Under the pieces are notes generated by a model. It did no database searches and was not told the origin of the DNA. It worked only from the letters and a program-made list of their open reading frames with translations. DNA of 64,000 bases, from positions 1,000,254 through 1,064,253 of the forward strand of contig JALMQS010000722.1 in NCBI GenBank assembly GCA_024734495.1. Direction: 5' to 3'. The translations under genes and the position numbers were made by a program. Numbering within the stretch: the stretch's first letter is position 1; each line of letters begins with the position of its first letter. The DNA is from Forficula auricularia (Eukaryota > Arthropoda > Insecta > Dermaptera > Forficulidae). Shown here one piece after another: positions 42,960 through 55,997 of this stretch.

Positions 42960-44870
42960 AATTAATAATAGTAATTTTTGTGTTATTACTTTAAGTAGAA
43001 TTAGGCTAAATTTTTATAAATTTATTTCGTTTCAAATCAAGCTGAGAGAGAGTCCTAAAGTGTTCATTTCAGGTCATATTTTTTTGTGCCTGTCGACGTT
43101 TTGAAAATGGCTTAACTTAAAATTATAAAAAATTCGGAGGTTTTCTTCATTAACTTCTTATGAACGAAAAAGAAGAAAGAATTTGCTATCTCAAGTATTT
43201 GTTAGTTATAAGGTCATGAACCCTCGGCTTGTGGTCAGACTCGTATATGAACGGCTTTTCTTAAAATCTTGATACGCACAATTCTTTATAGTTATGAATT
43301 ATAAGTTAGAATAAATTCAAAAATTTCCTAAGTGTATAAGATTTTGACTTATAGAAATAATGACATTTAACATTACGAGGTAGGAACTATTATGTTTTAA
43401 TGAGAAAGAATAAGAATGGCAATCCCGAGTTTTCCCTTTTAAGCCTTCCAATTTTCCAAATAGGACTGAATCAATTGGAAAAATACAAATATCACACAGT
43501 GATGATTATCTATCTACGACTATTATATCTAAACAAAATTTATGTTGCTTAACTTCCAAAATATGTTGGTTTCGCCTCCCAACATGCCAAGGTCGTGGCT
43601 TTGTAACTAATAGAAAATTTAATTAATCACGCATAGTCTCAACCAAAAAAATATTACAAACATATACTTCGGCACGAAATTTCGACATTAAAATTATTTA
43701 AGCTGTTTATGAATACCTGTTCTAGTAGGTAAATTATTAATTTGTCTATTAATCAGAATTATGACTAAAATCCTTAAATTAAGTTATTTTTGATTAGATA
43801 TTCTCAGGGGCTTATAAAAATGGCTAGGTTGATTACCAATAATTTTTTTAGAAATGTAGAATGTTTATGTCTAAAACATAACGAATACTAAGCAAACTTG
43901 TATTTTCCAAAGATTGACATGAGGTTTGACATTCAAAATTATCGATTTTTAAGCTTACCTACAAATTATCTTTAGAAAGAGTACAAAATGAAAAAGTTAT
44001 GTTGTGAAAGGTAGCTCAACAAAAATCAATAGTCAACAAATAAAGTCAACGCAACAAACACATATACGACAAGAACAATTTTACAAGGTAATTATCTATA
44101 TTAATAAAAAGAATGTTTCGAAGGGCCGTATGTCAAGCTTGAATTATTTACCAATAGATAGATGGCAGTGCTACCGCTTGAATAATTTGCCAAAAGAATG
44201 ATATATTTTTTAAAAAATTATAGAGATTTCTGGAGGCTTGATGGAGAAGGTTGGTGGAGTGAAGAGTGATCGAAGAAGGGGAGGAGAGAGTTCAGGGGTG
44301 GATATATATGTTTGGGTGAAGTGAACAATCGCAGCTAATATTATATATTAATAACTAGGCTTATCATACTTCACAGTTTTGACCGGGGCTGTTACGTTTT
44401 GAAGGTATGGTCCCGGAGCATCGGCCATTTAGTTATTTTTTTCTGGTTATTTGGAAAAAATTAAATACGAAGCCAAAAAGTCCAACTACAGAAACTGAGG
44501 ATAGGCAACACGAAAAATCTGATTATAAAATTGGCCTAGTATACTAGGCAGTGACTCAAGCCTTTAGTGAACAATAGTGGTCAAAATTCATAAATATTAT
44601 ATATCCACATTTATATGGTTCACGTAACTCAACTAAAAGATGAATTCTATGAATTTATAGATATCTCGTATAAAGAGATTCTTGACAACATTTGTATTCT
44701 TTAACTAACTCGACAGAATATTTGAAATTTTTGACGGAGTAAAACTACTCTTTAGTAATGTGTTCTTTTTAAATGAATAAGATAATTTTAGGTATGTAAA
44801 CATGAAAATATTACAAACTGTTGAAAAAAAATTGATTGCATTCGAATTAAGTTTTGAACTATAGTTTTAT
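42960..44870. other. AT-rich spacer
   Basis: No supportable gene. A G-rich stretch at 44220-44330 (GGAGGCTTGATGG, GAAGGGGAGGAGAGAG) is low-complexity purine-rich DNA. Confidence 0.4.
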
Positions 44871-44873
44871 TTC

Positions 44874-45318
44874 AATGGCGTAGCCAAGGTCACCTGCGCC
44901 CCCACCACATTGGTTGTGCCTTCTCACTCATCCACTATATTTTGAAAAATTGCACTTGTATTTAAATGAGTATTTTATATAGGGATGAAAAATTAAATTT
45001 CGTTAAAATATCTCTTAAAAAATCTCTTTTTGCACCTATCATTGCAAGAAAGAAAATTTTACTAAGGGTCTCCCTAATGAGTAAATTTGATAGGAAAATA
45101 AAATTTCGATTTCATGAAAATTATACTTTTATTTAAATTATTATTTCATAGAAATATGAAAAAATAAAATTTAGTTAAAATATCTCTAAAAAATCTTTTT
45201 AAACTCTTTATCCAGGAAGAAGATTTACAAAGCGTCTCCCTTTGCCATTCATTTTTCGTTAATATTATTATTTTTTTTTTGGCTTGTTCAAACTGCGTCC
45301 CCTACGCACCTTAGTGCT
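44874..45318. mobile_element. probable hAT element with internal tandem duplication
   Basis: Starts CAATGGCGTAGCCAAGGTC and ends near GTCCCCTACGCACCTTAGTG, a loosely inverted pair. Inside, a ~175-bp block is present twice (44985-45080 and 45160-45245; AAATTT.GTTAAAATATCTCT, AGGGTCTCCCT / AGCGTCTCCCT). The target duplication is unclear. Confidence 0.45.
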
Positions 45319-45319
45319 A

Positions 45320-45900
45320 TTATTTACGTCAATATTCTATATATTGAAAGGTGATATTACCATAGTACTTAAGATAAAAATAAAAAACCGAGTTACTTCT
45401 CTATTTGTTTTATAACAAACAATTTTTTTTTCTTTCGAAAAAGCAGATCTCATTCAGTTAATCATTTTAAAAAGTAATTGAAGTTGACTTATATAGACTT
45501 GCAATTAAATTTTTATAGAAGCCTCTATCTAAAACAAAATTAAAAAGTGAAAAACACCTTATTTCTATTATACTCCTAATTGAATATGATACTTAAAACT
45601 TTCTATTATATTAGAGTTATAATAATATAATAAATTAGATTTTGTCTACCAGGATCCATTATTAAACAAAATAACTATATCATATAGTTTTAGCCGAGTT
45701 TCTTTTAATATTAAGAGAACAAGGCCATGGTTCTACTTTAGATAAAATCTCAGCTGTTTTATATTTACTAATCCTTCAATACTAAAACATTTTCTCTGTC
45801 ATTGAAGATTGATGATTTTTCAAAATGTTTAGCACTGTTTGTTGTTGATTTACTCATCTTGAAGCCAATGACTCTTCCCTTAATTAATTTAATTTGCTTA
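45320..45900. other. AT-rich spacer
   Basis: Nothing recognised. Confidence 0.4.
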
Positions 45901-45904
45901 TTAA

Positions 45905-46111
45905 TTGATGGGACAGAAGTTTTGGCTTGAGTTAAGGTGGATAGTAATGTACGGGTGTCGGCTGCAACCGCATAACGGCTGCAAAGGCGAGCCGTTAGGA
46001 AGCGAGCTTAACTTGGTCTGTCCATCAGCTGATTCGGACTTCCGTCTTAAGCAAGACTCCTCCTCCTCCTTCTCTGGTCACCTATTCCATGTAAAACAGC
46101 CTTTGCTTTAA
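45905..46111. other. GC-richer island, possible exon, unassigned
   Basis: 68 codons are open on plus, including GCRLQPHNGCKGEPLGSEL and a Ser-rich stretch. Long frames are also open on minus. No motif recognised; strand and coding status unknown. Confidence 0.2.
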
Positions 46112-46439
46112 TGAATAATAAATACCGCATGCATGAAGAATTTTTTTCAGCATACTTTAATAAAAAAAAGAAGAAAGAATATTTATCTATTTAAAAGAAC
46201 GAAATGAATAATTAATACAAACTTACACATGCTTTGAACGTCAACTATTGGCCAAAATCATGAGGGGTTAGTTAACGGGCAAGTAGGTAAATGCATTGCT
46301 CTTATGGGATAATGGAAATTGTTTTCCCGATAACTTGTCAGAACGTAGTAAGCAAGTACTATTTTTAAATTTATTTATTTAGTTGGTTTAATAGAGCTCA
46401 TTTAACATTGCTTTAGTAAGATTTGAGATGATTTATTTT

Positions 46440-46590
46440 TTATAAGTAGCCGTAGTAACTGCGTTGTTATCCCATCCAATACCTTTGCTCAAGATCTGGA
46501 GGATTCAAAAATAGATACCAATTCTTATCTAAGTAATTTCAGACTAATCATATTTTTTGGTAAACAACTCAACCACAGAAGTATCACATC
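46440..46590 (+). repeat. solo arm related to the 28.3-kb palindrome
   Basis: GTAACTGCGTTGTTATCC, ACCTTTGCTCAAGA, ATTCTTATCTAAGT and ATTTTTTGGTAAACAACTCAA match, in order, the complement of the outer end, one unit and the centre of the 28.3-29.4 kb structure. No second arm follows. Confidence 0.65.
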
Positions 46591-46599
46591 TGCAATAGT

Positions 46600-48855
46600 A
46601 CAGAAATCAGACCCAACACTCATCCTTTTTCGTCAGGCCTGTTCTGCTGCCAAAATTTAAGTTCAAGAGCAAGTTTTCAATAGATATATAGTTAGCACAC
46701 TTGGCTTAGAAGATGTTTTCTAGACACTTGGAGATCTTCTTAATCCATCTTTAAGACATCTTAAAAACAATAAGAGCTGAATAAGACACCTTCTAGAGCG
46801 AGTTTGCTTTTAGTTTTGGTGTTTTTTTAGGTTTTCCTTCTTTTAAAGAAATGCATTTATTTTTTCAAATTAATATCATTATTAGTGTTCATACTTCACT
46901 TATAGTTTTAAATCTATTACTACTACATAATACATGTAAAGAAAGATTCAATGGAAATATTGTTTTGAATTTTTCTTTGATTTTCCTTTTCTTTTCTTTT
47001 TTCTGAAGCCACTGTACAGCTAGAGGACTGAGTGTTTTATATTTTGAAATCCTTCTGAGCTCAAAATGTCAGGTAGGTACATCATCCTAATCTATGTTTT
47101 TTTCATTGTCTTTCATAATCTAAGTTCTAAAGTATCGAGAGACATCAATTAAAATGTACTACTAATTTGTTATGTTAAACTAGGGTTTTTTTTTTTAATT
47201 AACTCGTATTTGGACAGGAAAAATTCACAAATGAGTAGTAATTTAAAACATTAAAGACAGTAGCCATGTTTTGCTGTTCATGAGATTCTGAGGTCATATT
47301 GGTTTATTACAACCCATTCATTTACTGTGGTATTCATAATGAGTTTGTCTTCTGCTTGCTATACATTTTTCATTTATTTCAGACTATGGCTTAAAAAGCT
47401 TTTCCATCATGTTCAGTCAAATGGCATAGGTAAGATAAAATCATAGGTTTAGCTTTAGTAATAAAATTAGGGATATTACCCCTGCATTTTTGGTTCCTTA
47501 GAACATAGCTTGAAGGAACTTAGCAATTTCGTTGACCTGACAAAAAGTTGCACCTTTGAGTTTGATAAGTGGATATCATGTAGAGGTTGAGGGATAAGAG
47601 TTTTGATTTTTTGTTTGGTGCTCGATTAGCTCCTAGCATCACGATTGTGGAGAAGTACCGAACTGTTTACTTCACTCCTACGTTTATCCCCATGACTTTA
47701 GGTACTAGAACTTTCTTACATCTTCATTCCTTCAAGATACCTTCGTCTTAATTAATCCTCTGCCTTGATCCCTACACAATTGAACATTAATAATTTTGTG
47801 GAAATATTTAGAGATCAATTTTAGAAAATTCACCATCATGTAAAATACGGAACACAACAAAGTTGAATAATTTTCTCCATTGTATCGGACAGTTTTAGAG
47901 AAAAACTCTGAATAACTGCTGAATAATTGTAGTGTCACTTTTATTTAGATATAAATTTTAAAAATAGCTTTTAATGAGTTCCATAACATGAATAAAAAAA
48001 ATCAAGTTTAAATGAGGGAAGTATATGAAGAAATCATTTCCTTGTTAAATTCGTTGCTAATGGATTCCTCACTTGGATGATGCATGTAGATGAATGAATG
48101 CTCCATTAAGATTGGGAATTAAATCGTCCTATGTATGCACTTTATCGAATCAAATGTGTAGATAATCGAATTAACAGTTCATTCTCTTAACGGGACCGTT
48201 TCTCTTAGATTTCAAAAAAAAAAGAAATTGATTTAAAAAGAAAGCAATCCCACGTCCCTGAACTTGTCCGCTTAGAAAGAATAAATTATAATAAAAAAAG
48301 TTAAGAAATAATTAGATAACCATTTGCAATTTTTTTCTATGCAAACGATAGTATAGGCATTAATTGCGACTAATAGGGTATTACTTTATGAAAAACTATT
48401 GGATAATTCTACTGATGAATTGACTTTATAAACAAATATCATAATGATTATGAGTCATCAATTTTTATAGATTTAAAGATGTTTAATTATATATAAAAGA
48501 GGTGCAATTTTGTTAAACATTCTAATTAATTTACTGTTAAACGCCAACAACAAAAAATATATAGGAATATAAAAACAAAAGTCTGCGAAGTAAATTAAGT
48601 AAAGTAGAAGAAATGTCGACCAAGTAAGTTCCAATAGAAATATTATCATTTATTTTTAAAATAAGACTATCCTCAATGAAGTCATGAAAGTCTTCATGAT
48701 GTATTTTTAATTCGAATACATTTCTTTGAGTGGGAACCAGGAAAATTTATAATAAAATAATTGCGTTTAAATTTTGGGTCACATACATAAGAATAATTCC
48801 GTTCAGATTAGAAGAAATAATAAATCCCAACCAAAATATTATGTGAAAAAACAGG
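46600..48855. other. AT-rich spacer
   Basis: No supportable feature. Open frames lack family patterns. Confidence 0.4.
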
Positions 48856-48861
48856 CCAATT

Positions 48862-49211
48862 TCGAAAAAGTAGTAGAATCTATTCCGAGCCAAGTTAAAT
48901 TAGCCAAGAACAATTAAGTTCAGAAAATAAGTAGTTTCAATTAAAATACATTCTTTCCATTTTGAATGAGAATCTAATTTGGATCCTAAATTTTTAATTT
49001 AGATTATTTCTCATAAAACTCTGGCTTTTACGAATTATACTGTAAGGGCTAATGAACTAAATTCGTGATCGGCCAAGTTTCATGAAAATAATCCAAATTC
49101 AAAATTCAAAATGGAAAGAATGTATTTTAATTGAAACTACTATTTCCTCAACTCAATTATTCTTGGCGAATTTAACTTGGCTGCACACTCAGATTTCACT
49201 ACTTTTTCGAA
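48862..49211. mobile_element. foldback MITE with ~107-bp arms
   Basis: TTCGAAAAAGTAGTAGAATC..GCCAAGTTAAATT and TTAAAATACATTCTTTCCAT on the left mirror ATGGAAAGAATGTATTTTAA, AATTTAACTTGGC and ACTACTTTTTCGAA on the right. Non-coding. Confidence 0.8.
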
Positions 49212-49294
49212 CTTGTTTGTTTTTCTCACAGAATATTTTGAGTTAAGGATTTCTGCTTTTTGTAAGCTATGACGAAGCCCGTTGGTCCAAGAGG

Positions 49295-49460
49295 GCTAGA
49301 ATTTTCTTTTTGACCCCCCCCATTTTGGTTGGTTAGTTTTTGCATTTCTAGCCTTCTGGAGCCCACAGAATATGTATCACAAATTTGGTTGAGCTTAGTC
49401 CAACGGGCAACATTTTCCCCCCCCCATTTTGAAGGGATTGAAAGATAGAAAGTTTGGATT
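49295..49460 (+). repeat. repeat family B, partial copy B4
   Basis: Has CCCCCCCATTTTGGTTGGTT, AGTTTTTGCATTTCTAGCCT and a TATGTATCACAAATTTGGTTG phrase like the sub-blocks of B1/B2, without either end. Confidence 0.6.
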
Positions 49461-49727
49461 TTTTGAATTTTCCTTTGTTTGTGTCCCAAACTCTACTAGC
49501 ATAGAGAAATTTCATGATACTGGAATGATTGGAAGTACCCTATAGGTTTTTATGACCTCTCGGTGCCAAAATTAGCTATATCCTCAGGTCCATATCTCAG
49601 AATCCATTTAAGCTATATTATTTAAATTTGGGACTTTTTTACACAGGTGTTTTTGTTGAGATTAATTCTTTCTGATTAGCGTATGATTAGCTTCTAATAA
49701 TTTATACTTTTTTCTAAAATAGTCATT

Positions 49728-50286
49728 AATTATAGTATAATGAGAGCGCTAATTAATAGAACCAATAGACCGGGAAAAACGAGTTAATTATAAATTTTCT
49801 ATAGTATTAATTTCTTCAGAGTAGTGTTTTTAACGAGAATATAGTAGACATCTGAGAGTGAGGATAGAAGCATGGTGAAAAATGCATTATCATTAAAATG
49901 TAGATTTGTTCCAAAGAAGTCTGTCTCCAATAGAAAATACATATTACATAGGTACGTTTAATTTATTAAAAAGGCTAATTTCAATTACAAACAAAATGCA
50001 TTGTGTAATAAAAATTTGTCTCTTTGTTAGAGACCACATTTTTACAGAAACTCCCAAGACGTTTGTTCTGATGAGATTTTATCAACGTTACTCCTAAAGT
50101 CCTATTTGCGTGAAACAGGCAATCTCAAACAATTAACATCCCCTCACAATCAACTTAGATACACATTGAACAAACATATCCGATATCTTGTTTATCATTA
50201 TGACTTTTTGAGGATAGATCTTCTTCCCACGTCAGTCTTTCCTGCGCCATATAAAATCTTCAAATCTTCAAGTATTATGCCTTTAG
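49728..50286 (+). repeat. duplicated repeat segment, copy 3 (partner 3051-4215)
   Basis: Holds the single, uninterrupted AGTATTAATTTCTT (49803-49816) that shows the tandem array at 3.1 kb is an insertion or expansion. It continues directly into a complete hAT element. Confidence 0.7.
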
Positions 50287-51109
50287 CAGTGGCGGTTGCT
50301 AACTTTTCAATCAGGGGATGCTGTCAGAAAAAGTACCCTTCATTTTTTGAAATTTTATTTTAATCTTCGTTTGCAAATTTCATCGAATACGGGATCATTT
50401 TCGTTATTTTTCAAATTTAACATTAGATTTTTTAAAAATATATAAGGAAAATATATATGGATACTGCTTTGTGTGAGTGAGGGTAGTAGTCAGAAATTAA
50501 ATCTTGTGACTCCACAGTCCCTGAGATGTAAATCGACCATATTCCACAATGAATCAGCCTGTCCTATAAGAAAATCTTAAATTTCTCCTAATTCTATTGC
50601 TATAAGCAAGCTTTGACTTGTCTACGATATAGCACTCTTAGTTATTTCCGATCTTATAGGTATATTGGAATTTCTTAGAAATGGGTTAGTGCAAAGATTC
50701 TCGAATCATCTTTATTTATTCATTTTTTTGTATTATTACTATTTTAATAGTTCCTCAGCGAAAACAATCTTTGTTCGACTAAAAGTCGTCTGAACTTGTC
50801 TTTGACATGCTTGAAATGAAAGATACACCAGGCAAGGACTTCAAACCTTCTATCTGCACCCTTTTCAGAAAATAATTCATTTTAATTGCCACTCCAAACT
50901 ATGCAACAATTTTATTTCATTTCGAGAACCAATATACTTTTCAGAACAAAAAATGTTTTTTTATAGAAATATTTGAAATAACAGATAATAACTTGAAACT
51001 TTAAAGATCCTCTTGAAATTTTGAAGTGGATATTTATGAAAATACTCTAAATGATTGAAATTTTAAGGATGCGCCGCATCCACAGCATTCATGGACCGCA
51101 CCGCCACTG
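50287..51109 (+). mobile_element. hAT non-autonomous element, complete copy
   Basis: Starts CAGTGGCGGTTGCTAACTTT and ends TGGACCGCACCGCCACTG. Flanks GCCTTTAG and GTCTGCAG are a weak 8-bp duplication (5 of 8). GGATGC/GCATCC motifs sit just inside both ends. Non-coding. Confidence 0.8.
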
Positions 51110-51114
51110 GTCTG

Positions 51115-51885
51115 CAGGTAACTTAGACGCAATAACACTTTTCAAATATTTTATTTCGCTTTTTTCATGGAATGAGAGTGGATCCTGAGTTATAGGTCTT
51201 ATTTACTACTTCTTGTAGATATCAATATAATTAAAAACTGGTACTCAGGTAATCACTATTTAGCATTACTTTGAGAAAAATGATATTAATGGAAGATTTA
51301 ATAAGAATGAGAACAGAAAAATCTTTGAGAGGATTTTGAGAGGTAGATACTTTCCAAAGATGGGCACTAATGGATAATAAAATAATATTTTAATTCGTCT
51401 TCCATTATACGTCGCACTAGACTAATTATGGTATTACTTTAAACATTAGAAGTTAATTTTATAGTAGCGAAACAGATAATTTAGATGATTTTTAGAATCA
51501 GTTAATGTTAATTATTTTAATATTTATTTTCACATAAGTAATTATCATTAAAAAACTAGATGAATAATTTTATTTATTTATTTTTATTTACCTGCAATTG
51601 ATTTCTTATTTCTAAGGATAGGAAAAGCTGAATATTTCAAATTTAGGCCCGCTTGCTACTGAATGTAAACTGCTGAAATAGTTATTTAATTTTCTTTTTA
51701 TTTCTTTTTATTCTGGTTATAAAAAAATTCCATTTGGGATTTTTCCAAACCTCCCCCTCTTCATCCAAAAAAAAGTGAGAACTAATCAGAATTAAAATTA
51801 CGAACTACGACACCAAAAGAATATTTCTATGAACTCTCGTTTTCAAAGAAATCAATACATGTACTATATAATAAAAAATACAAAT
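51115..51885. other. AT-rich spacer
   Basis: Nothing recognised. Confidence 0.4.
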
Positions 51886-51891
51886 CAAATA

Positions 51892-52214
51892 AAACAATAT
51901 TGTAACGATTTATTTAAAAACCAGACGTTTCGGAAGAAATTCCCCCTTTATCAATAAAATTATTTTGAAAAATTTGAAAAAGAAAAAAATGTTGTTTTCG
52001 CTAATATTTCGAAAAACAACCCTAAAAATTAAATATTAAATATTTTGATATTTTGATTGTTATCAAAATACTTAATTCTCTTAGGGCTGTTTTCGAAATA
52101 TTAGTGAAAACAACTTTTTTCTCTTTTTTCAAATTTTTCAAAAATTTCTATTGATAAAAGTGGAATTTCTCCCAAAACATCTCAGTTTCTAAATAAATCG
52201 TTACAAATTGTTTT
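51892..52214. mobile_element. near-complete palindrome with degenerate hammerhead-like core
   Basis: AACAATATTGTAACGATTTA..ACGTTTCGG on the left mirrors a decayed CCAAAACATCTCAG..AAATCGTTACAAATTGTTTT on the right. The centre AACAACCCTAA..ATTAAATATT also pairs. On minus, TTGATAA-A-GGGGGAA-TTTC-TTCC-GAAAC (51953-51929 region) has the same layout as the other cores with two core changes. Confidence 0.75.
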
Positions 52215-53300
52215 ATGAAAATTTATATTTTTTTATTATATTAAAAAACAATCAATAATCAATTTTTCTTTTCAATATACCTACTATATATATCTATGCA
52301 TTTGGGCATTTCAATTTAGAGACAAGTCATTCTATAACGAATTTAGGAATATCTTGAGCTTCTAATGTGGATCCATTAAAGATTAAAAGATGAGCCTTAT
52401 TTTTATAAAGTTTTATTCTAATTTCCAACTCGCTAGGTAAAAGAGTAAAAGAGCTTATTTATATAATGTACGGAAATGAAGTCTTTTGCATAGGACAAAT
52501 TCAAACGTTTTATAGTGGGCTTAAGTAATGCATAGGCTAAGAAATTGAAACTTGGCATGAATGTGCAGATTAATAATCCTATTTTTTCAGCCATATTTCT
52601 GCTGAATATCCTAAACTCTTCATAGCATGATTTGAATATATTTTATTGGATTATCATCCTTTTTCATCTGTAAGTTTTGAAAATAGTGAGCTAAAAATCT
52701 TATTCCTCCATATAAATAAAATTACGAAATTTTATCATCAAAACGAGCTCTATAATAAATAAAATTTGCATATGCAATATTATAATAAAATCATCAGAAA
52801 GCGATATCCATGACATTGTGTCTTGTCGTGATAAACACAAAGAATTGAAATAAGTGTGCAAATGAATGATTTAAATCATTTTTTTAATTTTTTCTTTTTA
52901 TAATATGATCTCAAGAAATCAATAAATCATATCGACCTATCACTTTTTTTAGAAATACTTTTTTCTCTTTTCATCGAACACCTTGATGGATTGATTGATT
53001 GATGTGATGAAGAAATAAAACCTGAAAGAAATAAGAAAAACAACAAAAGAGATTTTGAATAAAAAAAGGAATAAATTGGTTTATATAAATTGTTGTCATG
53101 AGGGCTTTGTATGAATTAAGTGTGCGAAAACGATTGAAAGAATAAGAGAATTAAAAATAATATCTTAACCAACTTTACGATAGAATCTTGAATCAAAATT
53201 TAAGAAGGTAATATTAATTAAATCTTTTTCTGTGAAAATGGTTTGCGTAATTATATTCCATAATTAATTATATGTATAATATGACATGAATTGATGTTTT
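52215..53300. other. AT-rich spacer
   Basis: Nothing recognised. Confidence 0.4.
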
Positions 53301-53304
53301 AATA

Positions 53305-54801
53305 CAGGAGTGTCCAGCCTTTTGGCTTACACAGGCCACATTTGAAGAAAAAAATTGTCTGGGACCGCGGATAAAATATTATAATTCTATTCATATTTGT
53401 TATTCAAAAAGATAATTAATAATGTAGAAATAAGAACTTTATTATGCTTTTAGCTCATAATGAGCTTCGAATTTTAGTTTTTGTAAATTTCATACTTGAA
53501 AATAGTTTCTCGTATATGTAAATACATACCTACATACTTGCAAAAACCGATATTATTTATTAGTATTTGTTTATCATCGCCTTAGAGAGTAAACCTGCTA
53601 ACTCAACACAAGGAAATTTTACAAAGCAGAAAAAAAACACAGGAATTATTAATATCAGAGGATTATTGTTATGGAAATTATACTATTTTTCACATTTTTT
53701 TTCTACATCTTACGATCGTAATTTTAAGTAGCAGTTTTACTTGGACAATGCTGCATCTCTTTTTCTTTCGAACGGTATTAATATGTCATATATGATAAAA
53801 ATGGATTTAGCAGGTTTACATCTAAGGCGAAGTTATATTTTTTCCTGGCTAGATAATTAATATAATATTCTAATTAAGAGACAATATTCAATTTTTCTTT
53901 CAGATCGGTATCTAATTGTTGTTCTAGAATCTAGAGCATTCAATCAGAAAGTTTCCAAGTAGAAAATTTATTTCTAATGAAAATGGAGTCGAAAATAAAC
54001 CAAAATAATGAATTATTTTTCTGCGAAATCTTGAAATCTAGTTCAGATTCAAAATTTAAAATTAGCACTTTTATTTTTCGAAAACTTCAATAGATTTTCA
54101 GATTCTTATTCTTACAGAAAAAAATTATCAGCCAAATTGTTGTGTGTTTTCAGTATCTACATATAAATCTCAAATGTTTTAAGGAATTTTCATGAATTTA
54201 TATTGGGCCACCCGGAGTTGGACAACCCTGGCTTAAATCGAATGGGATTAAAGAAGGATATGAAATATGAGGAATGATAATTTATTTTTTAAAAGGATCA
54301 CGGATATAATAATCCCTGACTATCCATTATCTACTGACATGTAAGAACGGCGCAAAGATCTAAAAGACAAGTCCTGACAAGTTTTAGTCCGGGAGAGAAA
54401 TTATCAATTAATTGTGATTGTTCTAGAAAACACCAATTCCTTGACTCCTTGTACTAGAATGATATAACTATAGACTTGGTTAGCATATAACTTACTGAGA
54501 TAATAAATATTTTAGAAAATGAAAATATGAGAAGAAGAAGAATTTTTAAATATTCGAAACTTCATTACTTTTTTCTTTTATATAGTTGAGATTATAATTT
54601 TGCTTTTAGTGAATTTTATTCTTGAAAAAAGCTTCATGTATTGTACAAATGTACTCTACATGCATATTTCGAAAAAGGGAATAAATATATCTCTACATAT
54701 AAATCTCAATGTTTTATGGAAGTTTATGATTTTATGTTGGGCCACACTTATTGCAGTGCTGCGCCGCATGCGACCTGCGGGCCACGGGTTGGACAGCCCT
54801 G
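53305..54801 (+). mobile_element. complete composite hAT element, 8-bp duplication TTTTAATA
   Basis: TTTTAATA flanks it exactly (53297-53304 and 54802-54809). It starts CAGGAGTGTCCAGCC and ends CACGGGTTGGACAGCCCTG. An internal 3' end of the same family is at about 54205-54234 and a second, 5'-truncated copy at about 54590-54801 provides the outer 3' end. A segment at 53575-53835 (TCATCGCCTTAGAGAG...CTAAGGCGA) is an extra insertion with inverted CATCGCCTTAG/CTAAGGCGA ends. No transposase frame. Confidence 0.85.
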
Positions 54802-54814
54802 TTTTAATATTTCA

Positions 54815-55990
54815 AGTTTCACTTTATAAAAGATTCTCTAGGAAAAGAACAAACTCATTTTGCTTCAAGTCAAATCCAAATGAATTAATATTAACTGAAT
54901 TGTAGAATTTATTCATTTTGAAGAATTTCATTTAAAAATAAATTTCTCCTAATAATATTTGATGATTTAGCTTATTTCTATTTTGAATCAGCTCATTTAA
55001 TTTTAAAATAGTAATTAGATTAGACTATCAAAATTGTTTTTGATCTGGACAACATTAAAAAAAACTGATCAGAGAAAGCCCCAATTTTAAATTAGAATGA
55101 TATTTCTCTTAAAAATCTAGTTATGCCACCTGCAATAGAAAGTCTATTAGATGATGGATAGTGAAATAATTTTGAAAATGAATTTTGTATCTATTGAGAA
55201 CAAAGCTGTTGGCTTTTTTTATGTATATAGATCATTATTTTATTTGGATGGTGCACAAAAAACAAGAGACCTCATTTTTGACACCGGTTCTAGCAATTGA
55301 GTATGTATTTTACTATAATAGAGCTATTAGTCTTTGTAAACTTTTTACTAAACGAAAGGGAACCAACTAGATACTTTCATAACGAGGTCTTCGCAAAATA
55401 CCAAGAATTAATTGAAATTTCGGGAAATTCTTCATAAAAAATTCATTTAGACCTAAGTTTATAAAAAATTTTAACTTTCACTTAAATATATAGCTTTAAA
55501 AGTCAAATTGTTTTAAAAATATAAATTCTTATTGAGAAAAACCATGTAAGTTAATAAATCTTGAAACGTTGTCACAGTAATACAAATGCTTACATTAAAT
55601 TAAGAAAATCTATAAAAAAACTCAACAACATATCTTTAATCAGCAAATATGTAATCCTATAGTTATGAATTTTGGATAGTTAACAAGGTCTAAAAAAATT
55701 CACAACTCCATTATTATGGAATAATCTGTGGAATGCTCAAAGAGATAGAATTCGCAATGGAAAAATAAAAAAACATAAGATCAAATGTGAGTAAAATCCT
55801 ATTTTATGTACCGAGAGTTCAGTAGTTTTCTCATCTGACATCGACACTGATTATTTTATACCAAGAAAAATAATATTCACCTAAATATCATATATAGTGA
55901 GTTATTTTAACAAATTTTAACAAATTTAAATCAAATGCTTGCACAATTAGAAGTGTGTGGTAAATTACTGACGAATTTTTATTTTGTATA
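54815..55990. other. AT-rich spacer
   Basis: Nothing recognised. Confidence 0.4.
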
Positions 55991-55997
55991 GATTTTA

